The notes beneath the pieces are model-generated. The model was not told where the DNA came from, made no database searches, and saw only the letters and a list, made by a program, of their open reading frames with translations. From the NCBI GenBank assembly GCA_018268315.1, contig JAFDWU010000002.1, positions 535,153 to 599,152 on the forward strand: DNA of 64,000 nt. Reading direction: 5' to 3'. Below, one piece after another: positions 43,029 through 53,172 of the stretch; positions within the stretch are counted from its first letter, which is position 1, and each line of letters begins with the position of its first letter. This DNA is from Armatimonadota bacterium (GTDB lineage Bacteria > Armatimonadota > Fimbriimonadia > Fimbriimonadales > Fimbriimonadaceae). The position numbers and the translations under genes are program-made.

Positions 43029-44795
43029 ATGAGCGCAGTAACGACCAGGGTCCGGCTCCTCGATCCTCACACCATCAACCAAATCGCCGCTGGCGAGGTG
43101 GTTGAGCGGCCCGCATCCGTGGTCAAAGAGCTTGTCGAAAACGCCCTCGATGCCGGAAGCACGCGCATCACGGTGGAACTGAAGGATTCCGGCACCACCC
43201 TCATAAGGATCAGCGACAACGGCTGCGGCATGTCCGCCGAAGATGCCGCCACCGCCCTTCAGCGCCATGCCACTTCCAAGATCGAGCGCGTTGAAGACCT
43301 GGAGAGGGTGGGCACCCTCGGATTTCGCGGCGAGGCGCTGCCTTCCATCGCCTCTGTCTCCCGCTTTAGCCTTGCCACCGCTGAGACTGACGGCCTCAGA
43401 ACCGTCATCCGCGCGGTTGGCGGCAAGATGGAGCCTGTAGAGCGGGCAAGCGGACCGAAGGGCACCGAGATCGTCGTCGAGGACCTGTTCTTCAACACTC
43501 CCGCCCGGCTTAAGTTTCTGAAAAGCTCTTCGACCGAGCTTGGGCTGTGTATCGAAACCCTTTCGCGCTACGCCATCACCTTTCCCAACGTAGCTTTCAA
43601 GCTGATCCACGGCGGGCACGTGGTGCTGGATACGCCAGGAGCCGGCGACCTTTTCTCAACCCTGGCCGAGGTGTGGGGCATTGATCTTGCTCGCAGCTTG
43701 GCGGAGATTTCGACTCAAATTGGGGGCATTGGTCTGCATGGGTTCGTGAGTCCGCCCCACGTCACCAAGTATTCGCGCGCCTACCAGTTCATCAGCGTTA
43801 ACGGCCGCCCGGTGAAGACGCGAACGCTCATTGCCGCCTTGGACCAGGCGTATCGAGACCTCACGCCGGAGCGGCGCTACCCGGTGGTGGCGTTGAACCT
43901 CACCATCGACCCGACGCGCATCGACGTGAACGTCTCTCCCACCAAGAACGAGGTGAAGTTCCAGCAGGAGGGACAGGCATTTGAAGCACTGCGAGTCGGT
44001 ATCAAGTCCGCGCTGATGGAGCATGGCCTTGCGCCCAACGCAAGCCAGATCGCAATCGCCAACGAGGCGCTGGCGGAAGTCCGCCGCAACACGGTGGACG
44101 AATCGTTCCTCGCTCAAGCGCCGCTCCAATTCTCCGCCCCGGTGTTTCAATCGCCATCCGAGCCGCTACAGACTTTCGAGGTCACTGCCTCCGAACGCTT
44201 CCCGTTCTCCAAGCTTATCGAAGGGCTGCGGGTGATCGGCCAGGCGATGAACACGTTCATCCTTGCCGAGACGGATCACGGCATCGCGATCATCGATCAG
44301 CACGTTGCTCACGAACGCGTGATCTACGAGTATCTGTGCGGCCTTAAAGGTCCGACCGCGATCGAAAGGCAGCCTCTCCTCACCCCGCAAACCCTGCACC
44401 TTGACCGCCGCAGCTCAGTGCTGTTCAAAGAGCGGGTTGACGAGGTGCGCGCCCTCGGCTTTGATCTGGAGCCGTTCGGCGGCGAAAGCTACCTGATACG
44501 CAGCGTCCCTGCCGCGCTTCGCGCCAAAGATCCGGTGAAGATGCTGCGCGAGCTTATCGACGAACTCGTTGAATCCAGCGTCAGCCGCAAACTAGTGCCC
44601 ACCCGCGAGCAGATTTGGATCATGTCCTCCTGCAAGATGGCGGTAAAGGCAGGCGATCCGCTCTCCCACGCCGAAATGGAGAAGCTCATCATCGATCTGG
44701 CGTCAACGGAAAACCCATACCTTTGCCCGCACGGACGGCCAATCACCATCTCGCTTACCAAAGACGATCTGTTCCGAAAATTTAAGCGGCTCTAG
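43029..44795 (+). CDS. mutL: DNA mismatch repair protein MutL
   Basis: From ATG 43029 the product is 588 residues. GHKL ATPase motifs are clear: LLDPHTINQIAAGEVVERPASVVKELVENALDAG near residues 9-42, DNGCGM near 62, and TLGFRGEALPSIASVS near 97-112. The C-terminal dimer domain (from about 400) begins FPFSKLIEGLRVIGQAMNTFILAE and ends CPHGRPITISL, with no DQHA(x)2E(x)4E endonuclease motif visible, only IIDQHVAHERVIYE. MutL links MutS recognition to strand removal. Longer starts to 42924 overlap the divergent barrel gene and are less likely. Confidence 0.9.
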   Translation: MSAVTTRVRLLDPHTINQIAAGEVVERPASVVKELVENALDAGSTRITVELKDSGTTLIRISDNGCGMSAEDAATALQRHATSKIERVEDLERVGTLGFRGEALPSIASVSRFSLATAETDGLRTVIRAVGGKMEPVERASGPKGTEIVVEDLFFNTPARLKFLKSSSTELGLCIETLSRYAITFPNVAFKLIHGGHVVLDTPGAGDLFSTLAEVWGIDLARSLAEISTQIGGIGLHGFVSPPHVTKYSRAYQFISVNGRPVKTRTLIAALDQAYRDLTPERRYPVVALNLTIDPTRIDVNVSPTKNEVKFQQEGQAFEALRVGIKSALMEHGLAPNASQIAIANEALAEVRRNTVDESFLAQAPLQFSAPVFQSPSEPLQTFEVTASERFPFSKLIEGLRVIGQAMNTFILAETDHGIAIIDQHVAHERVIYEYLCGLKGPTAIERQPLLTPQTLHLDRRSSVLFKERVDEVRALGFDLEPFGGESYLIRSVPAALRAKDPVKMLRELIDELVESSVSRKLVPTREQIWIMSSCKMAVKAGDPLSHAEMEKLIIDLASTENPYLCPHGRPITISLTKDDLFRKFKRL

Positions 44796-44823
44796 TCTAG
44801 CTTCCCGCTCGTCTTGAACCTTG

Positions 44824-45777
44824 ATGCAAGTTCGGCATTGGCGTTTTGGCATTTTCCTGGTGGCACTCTTAGGTCTGTTGATGGCAGGCTGCGGGGGCGG
44901 AGGCGGCAGTTCAACCCCTGCTTCGAAGCCAATTTACGTCGTGGATTCCGCCAACGGGCGAATCGTCAAGATGCGTGACATCACCGGCGCGGGATGGTCC
45001 ACGTTTGGCTCCTTCGGAACCGGCAACGGCCAGTTCAAGAATCCCACTTCAATTGCCTTTGACTCCAAGAACCGCATCTACATCGCCGATACCGGTAACC
45101 ACCGAATTGTGAGGGTGGACGACATGTCGGGCTCCAACTTCAAGACCCTCGGCTCGCTTGGTTCAGGAACGAACCAGTTCACGAGCCCGCAGGGAGTGGC
45201 AGTCGATAGCCTTGATCGCGTTTACATCGCCGATACCGGCAACTCGCGCATCGTGCGCGTGGACGACATCAGCGGCGCAGGATGGACCATTTACGCAAGC
45301 CCCGGCCCCGGCGTTAACCAGCTAAACCAGCCAAGCAGCCTCTTCATCACCTCAAGCGGAATCATCTACATCGCCGATTCAAGCAACGAGCGCATTGTCA
45401 GAATCAACGATCTTGTCGGCACCGGCTGGATCACCTACGGCCAGGCTGGCACGGGCGCGGGCAAGTTCACGCAGATAACGAAGGTGATGGCGGGGACGGA
45501 TAACAAGATCTACGCGGTCGATCCCAGCCAAGGCGTGATCCGCGTTGACGACATTGCCGGGTCTAACTGGAAGCTGTTGGGTCAGGGCGCCGATGTCTTC
45601 ACCGGTCTTGCCATGAACATTGACGGCTCTTACTGGGTGGGCGTGAAGACGCTGTCGGGAGTCGATCAGGTTAGACGCATCGCCGACTTCACCGGGAACG
45701 TTACCGCCAGCTACGGCGCAAGCGGATCGGGCCAAGGGCAGTTCAACACCATCACCGACGTAAGCACCGGACCCTAA
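44824..45777 (+). CDS. NHL-repeat lipoprotein
   Basis: 317 residues from ATG 44824. A lipoprotein signal ends in the lipobox LMAGC (Cys near residue 24), followed by a Gly/Ser-rich spacer. About five NHL repeats follow, each with patterns like FDSKNRIYIADTGNHRIVRVDD and GSLGSGTNQFTSPQGVAVDS, forming a beta-propeller. Such proteins are membrane-anchored scaffolds for protein binding. The stop overlaps that of the convergent PilZ gene. Confidence 0.82.
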   Translation: MQVRHWRFGIFLVALLGLLMAGCGGGGGSSTPASKPIYVVDSANGRIVKMRDITGAGWSTFGSFGTGNGQFKNPTSIAFDSKNRIYIADTGNHRIVRVDDMSGSNFKTLGSLGSGTNQFTSPQGVAVDSLDRVYIADTGNSRIVRVDDISGAGWTIYASPGPGVNQLNQPSSLFITSSGIIYIADSSNERIVRINDLVGTGWITYGQAGTGAGKFTQITKVMAGTDNKIYAVDPSQGVIRVDDIAGSNWKLLGQGADVFTGLAMNIDGSYWVGVKTLSGVDQVRRIADFTGNVTASYGASGSGQGQFNTITDVSTGP

Positions 45778-46511
45778 GCGGCGGCGGCACCCGCTCGGCA
45801 GCGAGCGCACTGGCACTTAACATCGGTGTGCGGCTCGGGTTTGCGGTTCGCCTTGGTTGAGGGTGTGATGAGCTCCCTACGATCCTTCAAAAGGTTTTCC
45901 CAAAGCTTTAGGCTGATCCGATCCGCAGCGGCAAGGCTCATGCCTACGCGATGGACTCCCGACGCAGTCGGCTGTTGATGCCGCACGATGCCCTGGAACT
46001 GAATGTACGACTTCTCAGTGTAAAGCCGAAGGCTATGGTCTCGTCTGTCCAGCTCGCGCGGCAGGATGAGGCCGATGCCACGCCCGGAGACGTCGTGGGT
46101 TGCCGCATAAATTGGCATGCTGCTGCCCTCGAAATGTACGGCCATGCCCATGAGTGCGCGGCGATAAGCTCGCCGCGGTGAGGTCAGCATGAGCTGAGAG
46201 GTGGCCAACATTCGGAACTGCCAAACGTTAACCGCTCCGAGCTCGCCTAGATGGTGGGACTGGCTACTAGGCTTGCCCGTCATATAGGCAACGAATGTGG
46301 CGGTATTCCGCTCGCCTTGAACTTGCACCAAGCATCGACTTCCAGGCGCCAATTCGACCGGGTCGAGGGATAGGAACTCGATATGATTCCCCTCTAGCTG
46401 GCTAAACCATCCGCCAACCCGCTCAATTCCGCCCTCCGGGTGGATGACGATGCGGGAGCCGCGCCAGGCAAGGTTCTGAAGCACCCCAATCTCATCCATC
46501 ACATCCATCAT
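45774..46511 (-). CDS. PilZ-domain protein (probable c-di-GMP receptor)
   Basis: From ATG 46511 the product is 245 residues. The N-terminal half is a YcgR-N-like beta region (SRIVIHPEGGIERVGGWFSQLEGNHIEFLSL). The PilZ signature is RRAYRRA near residue 115 and DVSGRGIGL near 141, which bind cyclic-di-GMP. A Cys-rich tail (CQCARC) closes the protein. The frame is open to 46733 but would overlap purN head-on; starts at 46565 (GTG) or 46499 (ATG) are also possible. It may control motility or exopolysaccharide (inference). Confidence 0.75.
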   Translation of the reverse strand: MMDVMDEIGVLQNLAWRGSRIVIHPEGGIERVGGWFSQLEGNHIEFLSLDPVELAPGSRCLVQVQGERNTATFVAYMTGKPSSQSHHLGELGAVNVWQFRMLATSQLMLTSPRRAYRRALMGMAVHFEGSSMPIYAATHDVSGRGIGLILPRELDRRDHSLRLYTEKSYIQFQGIVRHQQPTASGVHRVGMSLAAADRISLKLWENLLKDRRELITPSTKANRKPEPHTDVKCQCARCRAGAAAA

Positions 46512-46674
46512 CAGGAGTTGAGGGATAAGACTTTCGGTTACCCCAAAGACTTGCTCTTGCTTCACCGTACTTAAACAAATTGGCCTTGCCTGCACCCACG
46601 CACACTGAAAGGTTTTACAGGTTCCCGCGTCAGCAGCCAAATTCCATGGGCGCGAAGCGTCTCTCTTAACGAGA

Positions 46675-47253
46675 ATGATGCGCATCGCCATCTTGGTCGG
46701 CCCCCGAAGCAGAGGCACCAATATGGAAGCCATTATTCAGGCCGCCAAGAGCGGCGTCCTCCCCGCCACGGTTTCGATTGTGGTAGCCCCGCGCGAAGAC
46801 GCGCCCGCGCTGGAATTCGCCCGCGAGAATGGCGCCCCGACGCTGGTTCTGGCTCCAAACACAGATACCTACGCGGCAGACTTACAGGCAGCGCTTAGGG
46901 AGCATGGCGCTGACATCGTGTGCCTTGCCGGCTTCCTTTCGCTTCTTCCCGCTTCGATAGTGCAAAGCTATCGCGTGATGAACATCCACCCCGCATTGCT
47001 GCCCGCCTTCGGCGGGAAAGGCATGTACGGGCGCAAGGTGCACGAGGCGGTGCTGGCCGCAGGCGTTACAGAAACTGGCTGCACCGTTCATTGGGTGAGT
47101 GAGAACTACGATGAAGGAGAGATCATTCTGCAAAAGCACGTGCCGGTGATGCCCGACGACACCGCTGAAACGCTCCAGGCAAGGGTCCTAGAGCAGGAGC
47201 ATCGGGCCTACGTTGAGGCGTTGCAGATGGTATGCGGGATGCCCGCCTCATGA
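46675..47253 (+). CDS. purN: Phosphoribosylglycinamide formyltransferase
   Basis: 192 residues. It begins MMRIAILVGPRSRGTNMEAII and holds the catalytic region NIHPALLPAFGGKGMYG (Asn and His near residues 103-105) and the late ENYDEGEII with the catalytic Asp near 145. The enzyme transfers a formyl group from 10-formyl-tetrahydrofolate to GAR in purine synthesis. The stop overlaps the plsC start (ATGA). Confidence 0.92.
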   Translation: MMRIAILVGPRSRGTNMEAIIQAAKSGVLPATVSIVVAPREDAPALEFARENGAPTLVLAPNTDTYAADLQAALREHGADIVCLAGFLSLLPASIVQSYRVMNIHPALLPAFGGKGMYGRKVHEAVLAAGVTETGCTVHWVSENYDEGEIILQKHVPVMPDDTAETLQARVLEQEHRAYVEALQMVCGMPAS

Positions 47254-47906
47254 GCCCGCCCACTAACACGTATGAACTGCACGGCCCCATGATGCAGCGT
47301 CTGGGCTTGCCGCTGATGCGCATCCTCTTTGGCATTCTCTTCTTCTTCCTCGGGCCCTTTAAGTGCAAGGGTAAGTATCGCGTTCCCCGCAGCGGGGGCT
47401 TGCTAATTCTTTCCAACCACATCGCCGACGTCGACCCGATTATCGTCCAGATGGCTTGCCCGCGCAACGTGTACTTCATGGCGAAATCGGAGCTCTTCGA
47501 TATGAAGCTCATTGGCCCCGGCTTGCGGCTTTATAAGGTCTTTCCCGTAAAGCGAGGCGAGCCGGACAAGGCGGCAATACGCCGAGCAGTCGATCTACTG
47601 AATGCAGGACACACGGTTTGCATCTTTCCGGAAGGCGAGCTGAGTGAGACCGGCGAGCTGATTCCGCTTAAGCCAGGCGTTGCGCTTATCATCCGCATGA
47701 CGGGCGTGCCCGTCATCTGCGTAGGACTCAAGAACAGCAATCGCGTGTTGCCTTACGGCAAAGTTTTGCCTCGCCCGGCATTCCGGTGGATAACCGCCAA
47801 TTGGGGCGAGACAAGGACGTTTGCGAAGGACGCTGACAACGACGTCATCATGGGCTGGGCGGAAGCCCAGCTTAGAGAGTTGACGGATCAGGTTATCGAG
47901 GACTAG
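47250..47906 (+). CDS. plsC: 1-acyl-sn-glycerol-3-phosphate acyltransferase, PlsC family
   Basis: From ATG 47250, which overlaps the purN stop, the product is 218 residues. Motif I is NHIADVD (H-x4-D) near residue 52, motif III FPEGELSETG near 130, and motif IV VPVICVGLKN near 152. It has one hydrophobic N-terminal segment (LMRILFGILFFFLGPF). It makes phosphatidate for membrane lipids. The final TAG shares CTAG with the stop of the convergent ctaF gene. Confidence 0.85.
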   Translation: MSPPTNTYELHGPMMQRLGLPLMRILFGILFFFLGPFKCKGKYRVPRSGGLLILSNHIADVDPIIVQMACPRNVYFMAKSELFDMKLIGPGLRLYKVFPVKRGEPDKAAIRRAVDLLNAGHTVCIFPEGELSETGELIPLKPGVALIIRMTGVPVICVGLKNSNRVLPYGKVLPRPAFRWITANWGETRTFAKDADNDVIMGWAEAQLRELTDQVIED

Positions 47907-48355
47907 AAGCGACCGCGAACGTTCGCTTCGGTCTGCTCTTCCATGCTCTTCTTGGAATCGCCAACCGTTCCGCTGCGATCTCGAGCCAGAGCGCTGCCCT
48001 TATCATTTGCGTTCCAAGTTGGCACCATTTCATATTGGCGCGTCGCATAGTCGGCGAGCGTGAAGCCGAGCAGCGGTACCCACAGGAAGCCGAGGATCGC
48101 CCACAGCTTAACCAGGCTGGTGCCGTATCGCACATGCATGAAGTAGAGCACGACGAGGGTTGCCTTCGTGGTCGCAATTCCCATCGCCACGAGATTATTG
48201 CCCCATGATCCGAGCGGAATCTGCGCGGCCCAAACCGTGATCACCATCAAGACAAATAGCGCCCCAAGGGTCTTTAGATACGACGAGACCGGATGCACAT
48301 GGTGGTTATGCTCGTCGTGAGAGTCGTTATGCGGATCGAGGGTGAGTTCAGACAT
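47903..48355 (-). CDS. ctaF: Cytochrome c oxidase subunit IV (caa3 type)
   Basis: 150 residues with three membrane helices (TLGALFVLMVITVWAAQI, NLVAMGIATTKATLVVLYFMHV, LWAILGFLWVPLLGFTLADY) and a His-rich N-terminal region (HNDSHDEHNHHVH). The ATTKATLVVLYFMHV segment is the hallmark of the small subunit IV of bacterial caa3/bo-type oxidases, which aids assembly. Last gene of the respiratory operon, 6 bases after subunit III. Confidence 0.83.
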   Translation of the reverse strand: MSELTLDPHNDSHDEHNHHVHPVSSYLKTLGALFVLMVITVWAAQIPLGSWGNNLVAMGIATTKATLVVLYFMHVRYGTSLVKLWAILGFLWVPLLGFTLADYATRQYEMVPTWNANDKGSALARDRSGTVGDSKKSMEEQTEANVRGRF

Positions 48356-48361
48356 AAACGC

Positions 48362-49045
48362 TTACCTAGGAATCAAATAGAACAGCGGGAACAGGAATAT
48401 CCAGACAAGATCGACGAAGTGCCAGTAGAGGCCCACCATTTCGGTCGGCAGGAAGTCCTCGGTTACCAGCGGGTTCTTCTTGTACCAGAAGCCCATGAGG
48501 ATGCCGATGATCAGGATGCCGATGATGATGTGAAGGGCATGAAGGCCGGTGATGCCGAAGTACAGGCTCATGAAGAGCTGGGCTACGTTCGGATTCGCGC
48601 CATTCAGATGCTCAAGCTCGGGCCGGAAATTAGGGCCGGGGAATAGTTTATGCTCGAACTTTGCCCCGTACTCGAAATACTTCACGATTAAGAACGTGAA
48701 TGCACAGGCGCATGTAAGCGCCAGATTCATCAGCGTCTTCATGCGATCCTTCAGAGTTGCGAAGTGAACCGCCATCACCATGCTGAACGAGCTAAACAGT
48801 AGCACGGTGGTATTGAACGCACCCATCTTCCAGTTCAGTTCGTGATGGATCGCGTAGAAGTCGTCCTGATACCGCCACCGATAAAGGCAGTAGACCAAGA
48901 AGACGCCGCCGAAGAACATGATCTCGTTCACCATGAACGACCACATGCCGACTAGGTAAGCCTCGTTCTGCTGCTCGATATCCTCGAACTGGTGATGCAG
49001 GCCCGGATGATGATGTGCGTGGGTATCTACTGCTGTTGATGCCAT
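48362..49045 (-). CDS. ctaE: Cytochrome c oxidase subunit III
   Basis: 227 residues with five membrane helices, as in prokaryotic short-type subunit III. Characteristic segments are GMWSFMVNEIMFFGGVFLVYCLYRW, LNGANPNVAQLFMSLYFGITGLHALHIIIGI and the final GLYWHFVDLVWIFLFPLFYLI, the family's signature. It stabilises subunit I and its proton uptake. Three bases after ctaD. Confidence 0.92.
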   Translation of the reverse strand: MASTAVDTHAHHHPGLHHQFEDIEQQNEAYLVGMWSFMVNEIMFFGGVFLVYCLYRWRYQDDFYAIHHELNWKMGAFNTTVLLFSSFSMVMAVHFATLKDRMKTLMNLALTCACAFTFLIVKYFEYGAKFEHKLFPGPNFRPELEHLNGANPNVAQLFMSLYFGITGLHALHIIIGILIIGILMGFWYKKNPLVTEDFLPTEMVGLYWHFVDLVWIFLFPLFYLIPR

Positions 49046-49048
49046 TCT

Positions 49049-50725
<1,677 letters not shown>

Positions 50726-50731
50726 TTTTGG

Positions 50732-51865
50732 TTATCTTCCCTTCCCGTCATCGGCTAACGATCCTACTGCCAGTGCGCGAGGCTTCGGGTTGCCCATCGA
50801 CTTCTCTTCCTCACTTCCCAGCGCGCCAACCGCCATCCGCGGCTGCTTCTCCTTTCGCACCTTCTGCGAGACCGTGCCGAGGTTGCGCGAATCGCTCGCC
50901 ATTTGCGGCTTTAGCTGCGCGCTGCCGAGGCTTGCCACGTAGTCGATGAGGCTAACAACGTCTTCCTCGCTGATCTCGCCCTGGTACATCGGCATTGCGG
51001 GGCCGTAACCTGCCGTCAACCTGTCCCACGGACGGAGAATCGACTCGCGCAGATAGACCAGGTCCGCCTTAACGGTGGATCCGTTACTCATCTTTCGCAT
51101 GGTCCCGGCGATGCCGTTTAGGCTCGGGCCGCGCTCGGTGTCATGGTCGGTGTGGCAGTTGTTACATTTCATCTGGTCGAACTCCAGCGCGCCGCGCTCG
51201 ACGGAAGAAAGCTGGCCAACGCTCTCGCCTTGGTTCTGTAACCACTGAGCGTAATCTCGCTCCGACATCGCGGTTACCGTTCCGCCCATCTCGGCGTGCT
51301 GAGTGCCGCAATACATGTTGCAGAACAGGTGGTACGTGCCTGGCTTGGTGGCTTGGAACCACTCATAGGTGTAGCGCCCGGGCACAACCATGTACTGGAC
51401 TCGAAATTCGGGAATGTAGAACGCATGGATAACGTCCTGCGAAATCATGATCAAGCGCACCGGCCGCCCGACCGGCACGTGAAGCGAGTTGTTCTCGCGA
51501 ACGCCGTTCGGATGCTGGACATGCCACATCCACTGCTTGCCCATTACGAAGATGTCCATCGCATCCTTCGGAGGCGTGCGGACATCGATGAAGTTCTTGG
51601 TGCTCCAGAAGAAGATGCCGAGGGCAAGAATGAGCGGAATGATCGACCAGGTGAGCTCGAGCGCCAGATGCTCATGGACCGGGTCCAACCGGTTCACCTT
51701 GGTTCCCCGGCGGTATCTCACCGTCAGGAAGATCACTGCAATGAACACGATAAGCGTGAAGAGAACCGTCAGCGCGGTAATCGTGTAGAACAGCGCGTCG
51801 TGCGGACCGGCGTAGGTCGACGCCTGATCAGGCGCAAGCGGGAAATTCCAAATCGTACTATTCAT
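50732..51865 (-). CDS. ctaC: Cytochrome c oxidase subunit II with fused cytochrome c (caa3 type)
   Basis: 377 residues. Two N-terminal membrane helices (about 25-50 and 70-88) are followed by the CuA domain with VIHAFYIPEFR near 143 and CNMYCGTQHAEM near 183 (Cys, Cys, His, Met ligands), then a heme c domain with CNNCH near 234 and a distal Met in GPAMPMYQGEISEED near 288. A 60-residue polar tail follows. It accepts electrons directly through its own heme c. The family's usual N-terminal signal is absent, but a membrane helix serves. Confidence 0.9.
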   Translation of the reverse strand: MNSTIWNFPLAPDQASTYAGPHDALFYTITALTVLFTLIVFIAVIFLTVRYRRGTKVNRLDPVHEHLALELTWSIIPLILALGIFFWSTKNFIDVRTPPKDAMDIFVMGKQWMWHVQHPNGVRENNSLHVPVGRPVRLIMISQDVIHAFYIPEFRVQYMVVPGRYTYEWFQATKPGTYHLFCNMYCGTQHAEMGGTVTAMSERDYAQWLQNQGESVGQLSSVERGALEFDQMKCNNCHTDHDTERGPSLNGIAGTMRKMSNGSTVKADLVYLRESILRPWDRLTAGYGPAMPMYQGEISEEDVVSLIDYVASLGSAQLKPQMASDSRNLGTVSQKVRKEKQPRMAVGALGSEEEKSMGNPKPRALAVGSLADDGKGR

Positions 51866-52739
51866 TCTTAGGGGCGCCCTCCAATAGCTTCCTCGCGGCT
51901 TCTTCTCGCTTCGTTTGGATCGTCATAAGACAAATCCACGAGGCAAGCACGATGACCGTAAAGACGCAGGCCACATTTACAACCTGCTTAACCACCAGCG
52001 TCCGTTTGCCGGTGACGGGATCAATACTGATGCAACCAAGCAGGATAACGTTTGCCTTGGCGCCGATCTTGTTTTGCGAAGCGTCAGTGACGGCCGACTC
52101 GATGAAGTTGGTCGGGTAGTCCGCTCCGTAGAAGTACTTCGAAATTCGACCCTCGGGCGTGAGGACCATCGCCCCCGCCGGGTGGTAAACGCGGTGGTTA
52201 GGGGCATCCCAAACGTAGTGGAATCCCAGAGCGTCCGTCATCTTCGTGATGTCGGCGGGATCAACCGCCGTAAGGAAGTGGAAGCCAACTTCACTTCCGT
52301 TGGTTTTGCCCTTCAAAACGGCCGCGTAGGCATCGCGGAGGAATCCCGCTCGGGAGTGGGCAACGTCGTACTTCTCCTCCGGATTGATGCTGAAGAAGAT
52401 GATGTCGAAATCCTGGCCAAGTTTGAACTGCGTGTCCTTGTAAGCCGACTTCTTGCCGTACATCCTTGCGACCACGGCGACGATCTCTTGCTCTTCGATA
52501 TCGCACACGCTCTGGCAGGTGTAGAAAATTGGGAAAACGATTACCGGCCGCTTGCCGAGCAAGTCGCCAAATTTGATCTGCTGACCGGCGTCGTCGTAGA
52601 AGCGCAGGTCGGTTGGAACCTGTTCGCCAAGGCGCTGATCAATGCCCATCCGCTTGCCATAATCGGACGGCAACTGCGCGAGCGCAAGCACGCTAGCCAA
52701 AGCCGCGCAAAGGACCAGAATGAGGCGTTTAACGGCCAC
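51858..52739 (-). CDS. sco: SCO1/SenC-family copper chaperone with C-terminal membrane anchor
   Basis: The preferred start is GTG 52739, 8 bases after AGGAGG, giving 293 residues that begin with a signal peptide (MAVKRLILVLCAALASVLALAQ). A longer frame to 52811 lacks such a site. The thioredoxin-like domain carries CQSVC near residue 81 and a distal His (KVNHR..H in NHRVYHPAGAM near 165) for copper binding. A membrane helix (VACVFTVIVLASWICLMTI) near the C-terminus is an addition. It inserts copper into the CuA site of the downstream ctaC, which overlaps it by 8 bases. Confidence 0.85.
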   Translation of the reverse strand: MAVKRLILVLCAALASVLALAQLPSDYGKRMGIDQRLGEQVPTDLRFYDDAGQQIKFGDLLGKRPVIVFPIFYTCQSVCDIEEQEIVAVVARMYGKKSAYKDTQFKLGQDFDIIFFSINPEEKYDVAHSRAGFLRDAYAAVLKGKTNGSEVGFHFLTAVDPADITKMTDALGFHYVWDAPNHRVYHPAGAMVLTPEGRISKYFYGADYPTNFIESAVTDASQNKIGAKANVILLGCISIDPVTGKRTLVVKQVVNVACVFTVIVLASWICLMTIQTKREEAARKLLEGAPKNE

Positions 52740-53172
52740 CAGCGGGTCCTCCTGGTTTGGTCTGCGGGGCAGGAATCCAGTTTTGTCCAACTTCCGGAAT
52801 GCCCTTCTCAAGGGTTTCCTTCATCGCCTGGTCGACCGGAATGCGATAAATGCCCTTCTTAGGATCAATCGCGCCTGCGTGAGACAGTGCATGATCCTCC
52901 GCCCTTCGCAGGTCGGCAATGTCCGTCTTGGTCGTGATGTTCGACTGGAGCATTGGCGTGTTAGCCTGGAATTGGGTTCGCGCAACGTTCATCTTCCCGC
53001 TGAAGAAGTCGTGATTGAACATCCACAGAATGCCCACACACACGCCGGAAAGGATGGTGAAGACGGTGAACAGGGCTAACGCAATAACCACCGGGCGCAC
53101 GAAATCGACTTCTTCGTTCTCGTAGCCCATCTTGGCTAGCAGATTTGGATCGCGCTTCGGTCCGTGGCTCAT
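52729..53172 (-). CDS. Small single-pass membrane protein within the alternative complex III operon
   Basis: 147 residues with one membrane helix (VVIALALFTVFTILSGVCVGILWMF near 28-52), a short cytoplasmic head (KRDPNLLAKMGYENEEVDF), and a periplasmic tail with no Cys. The tail segment KGIYRIPVDQAMKETLEKG resembles an accessory segment seen beside cytochrome c oxidases. I do not recognise a named family. Its start overlaps the actF stop (TAATG) and its end overlaps the sco start. Its place suggests a complex III or oxidase accessory subunit (inference). Confidence 0.72.
   Translation of the reverse strand: MSHGPKRDPNLLAKMGYENEEVDFVRPVVIALALFTVFTILSGVCVGILWMFNHDFFSGKMNVARTQFQANTPMLQSNITTKTDIADLRRAEDHALSHAGAIDPKKGIYRIPVDQAMKETLEKGIPEVGQNWIPAPQTKPGGPAGGR

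Noticed and set aside
46512-46733. N-terminal extension of the PilZ gene to 46733
   Set aside because: It would overlap purN on the other strand and has no PilZ-like sequence. Later starts are preferred.
47903-47906. CTAG shared by the stops of plsC and ctaF
   Set aside because: A compact convergent junction. Interesting packing, but similar overlaps occur throughout this window and no function is implied.
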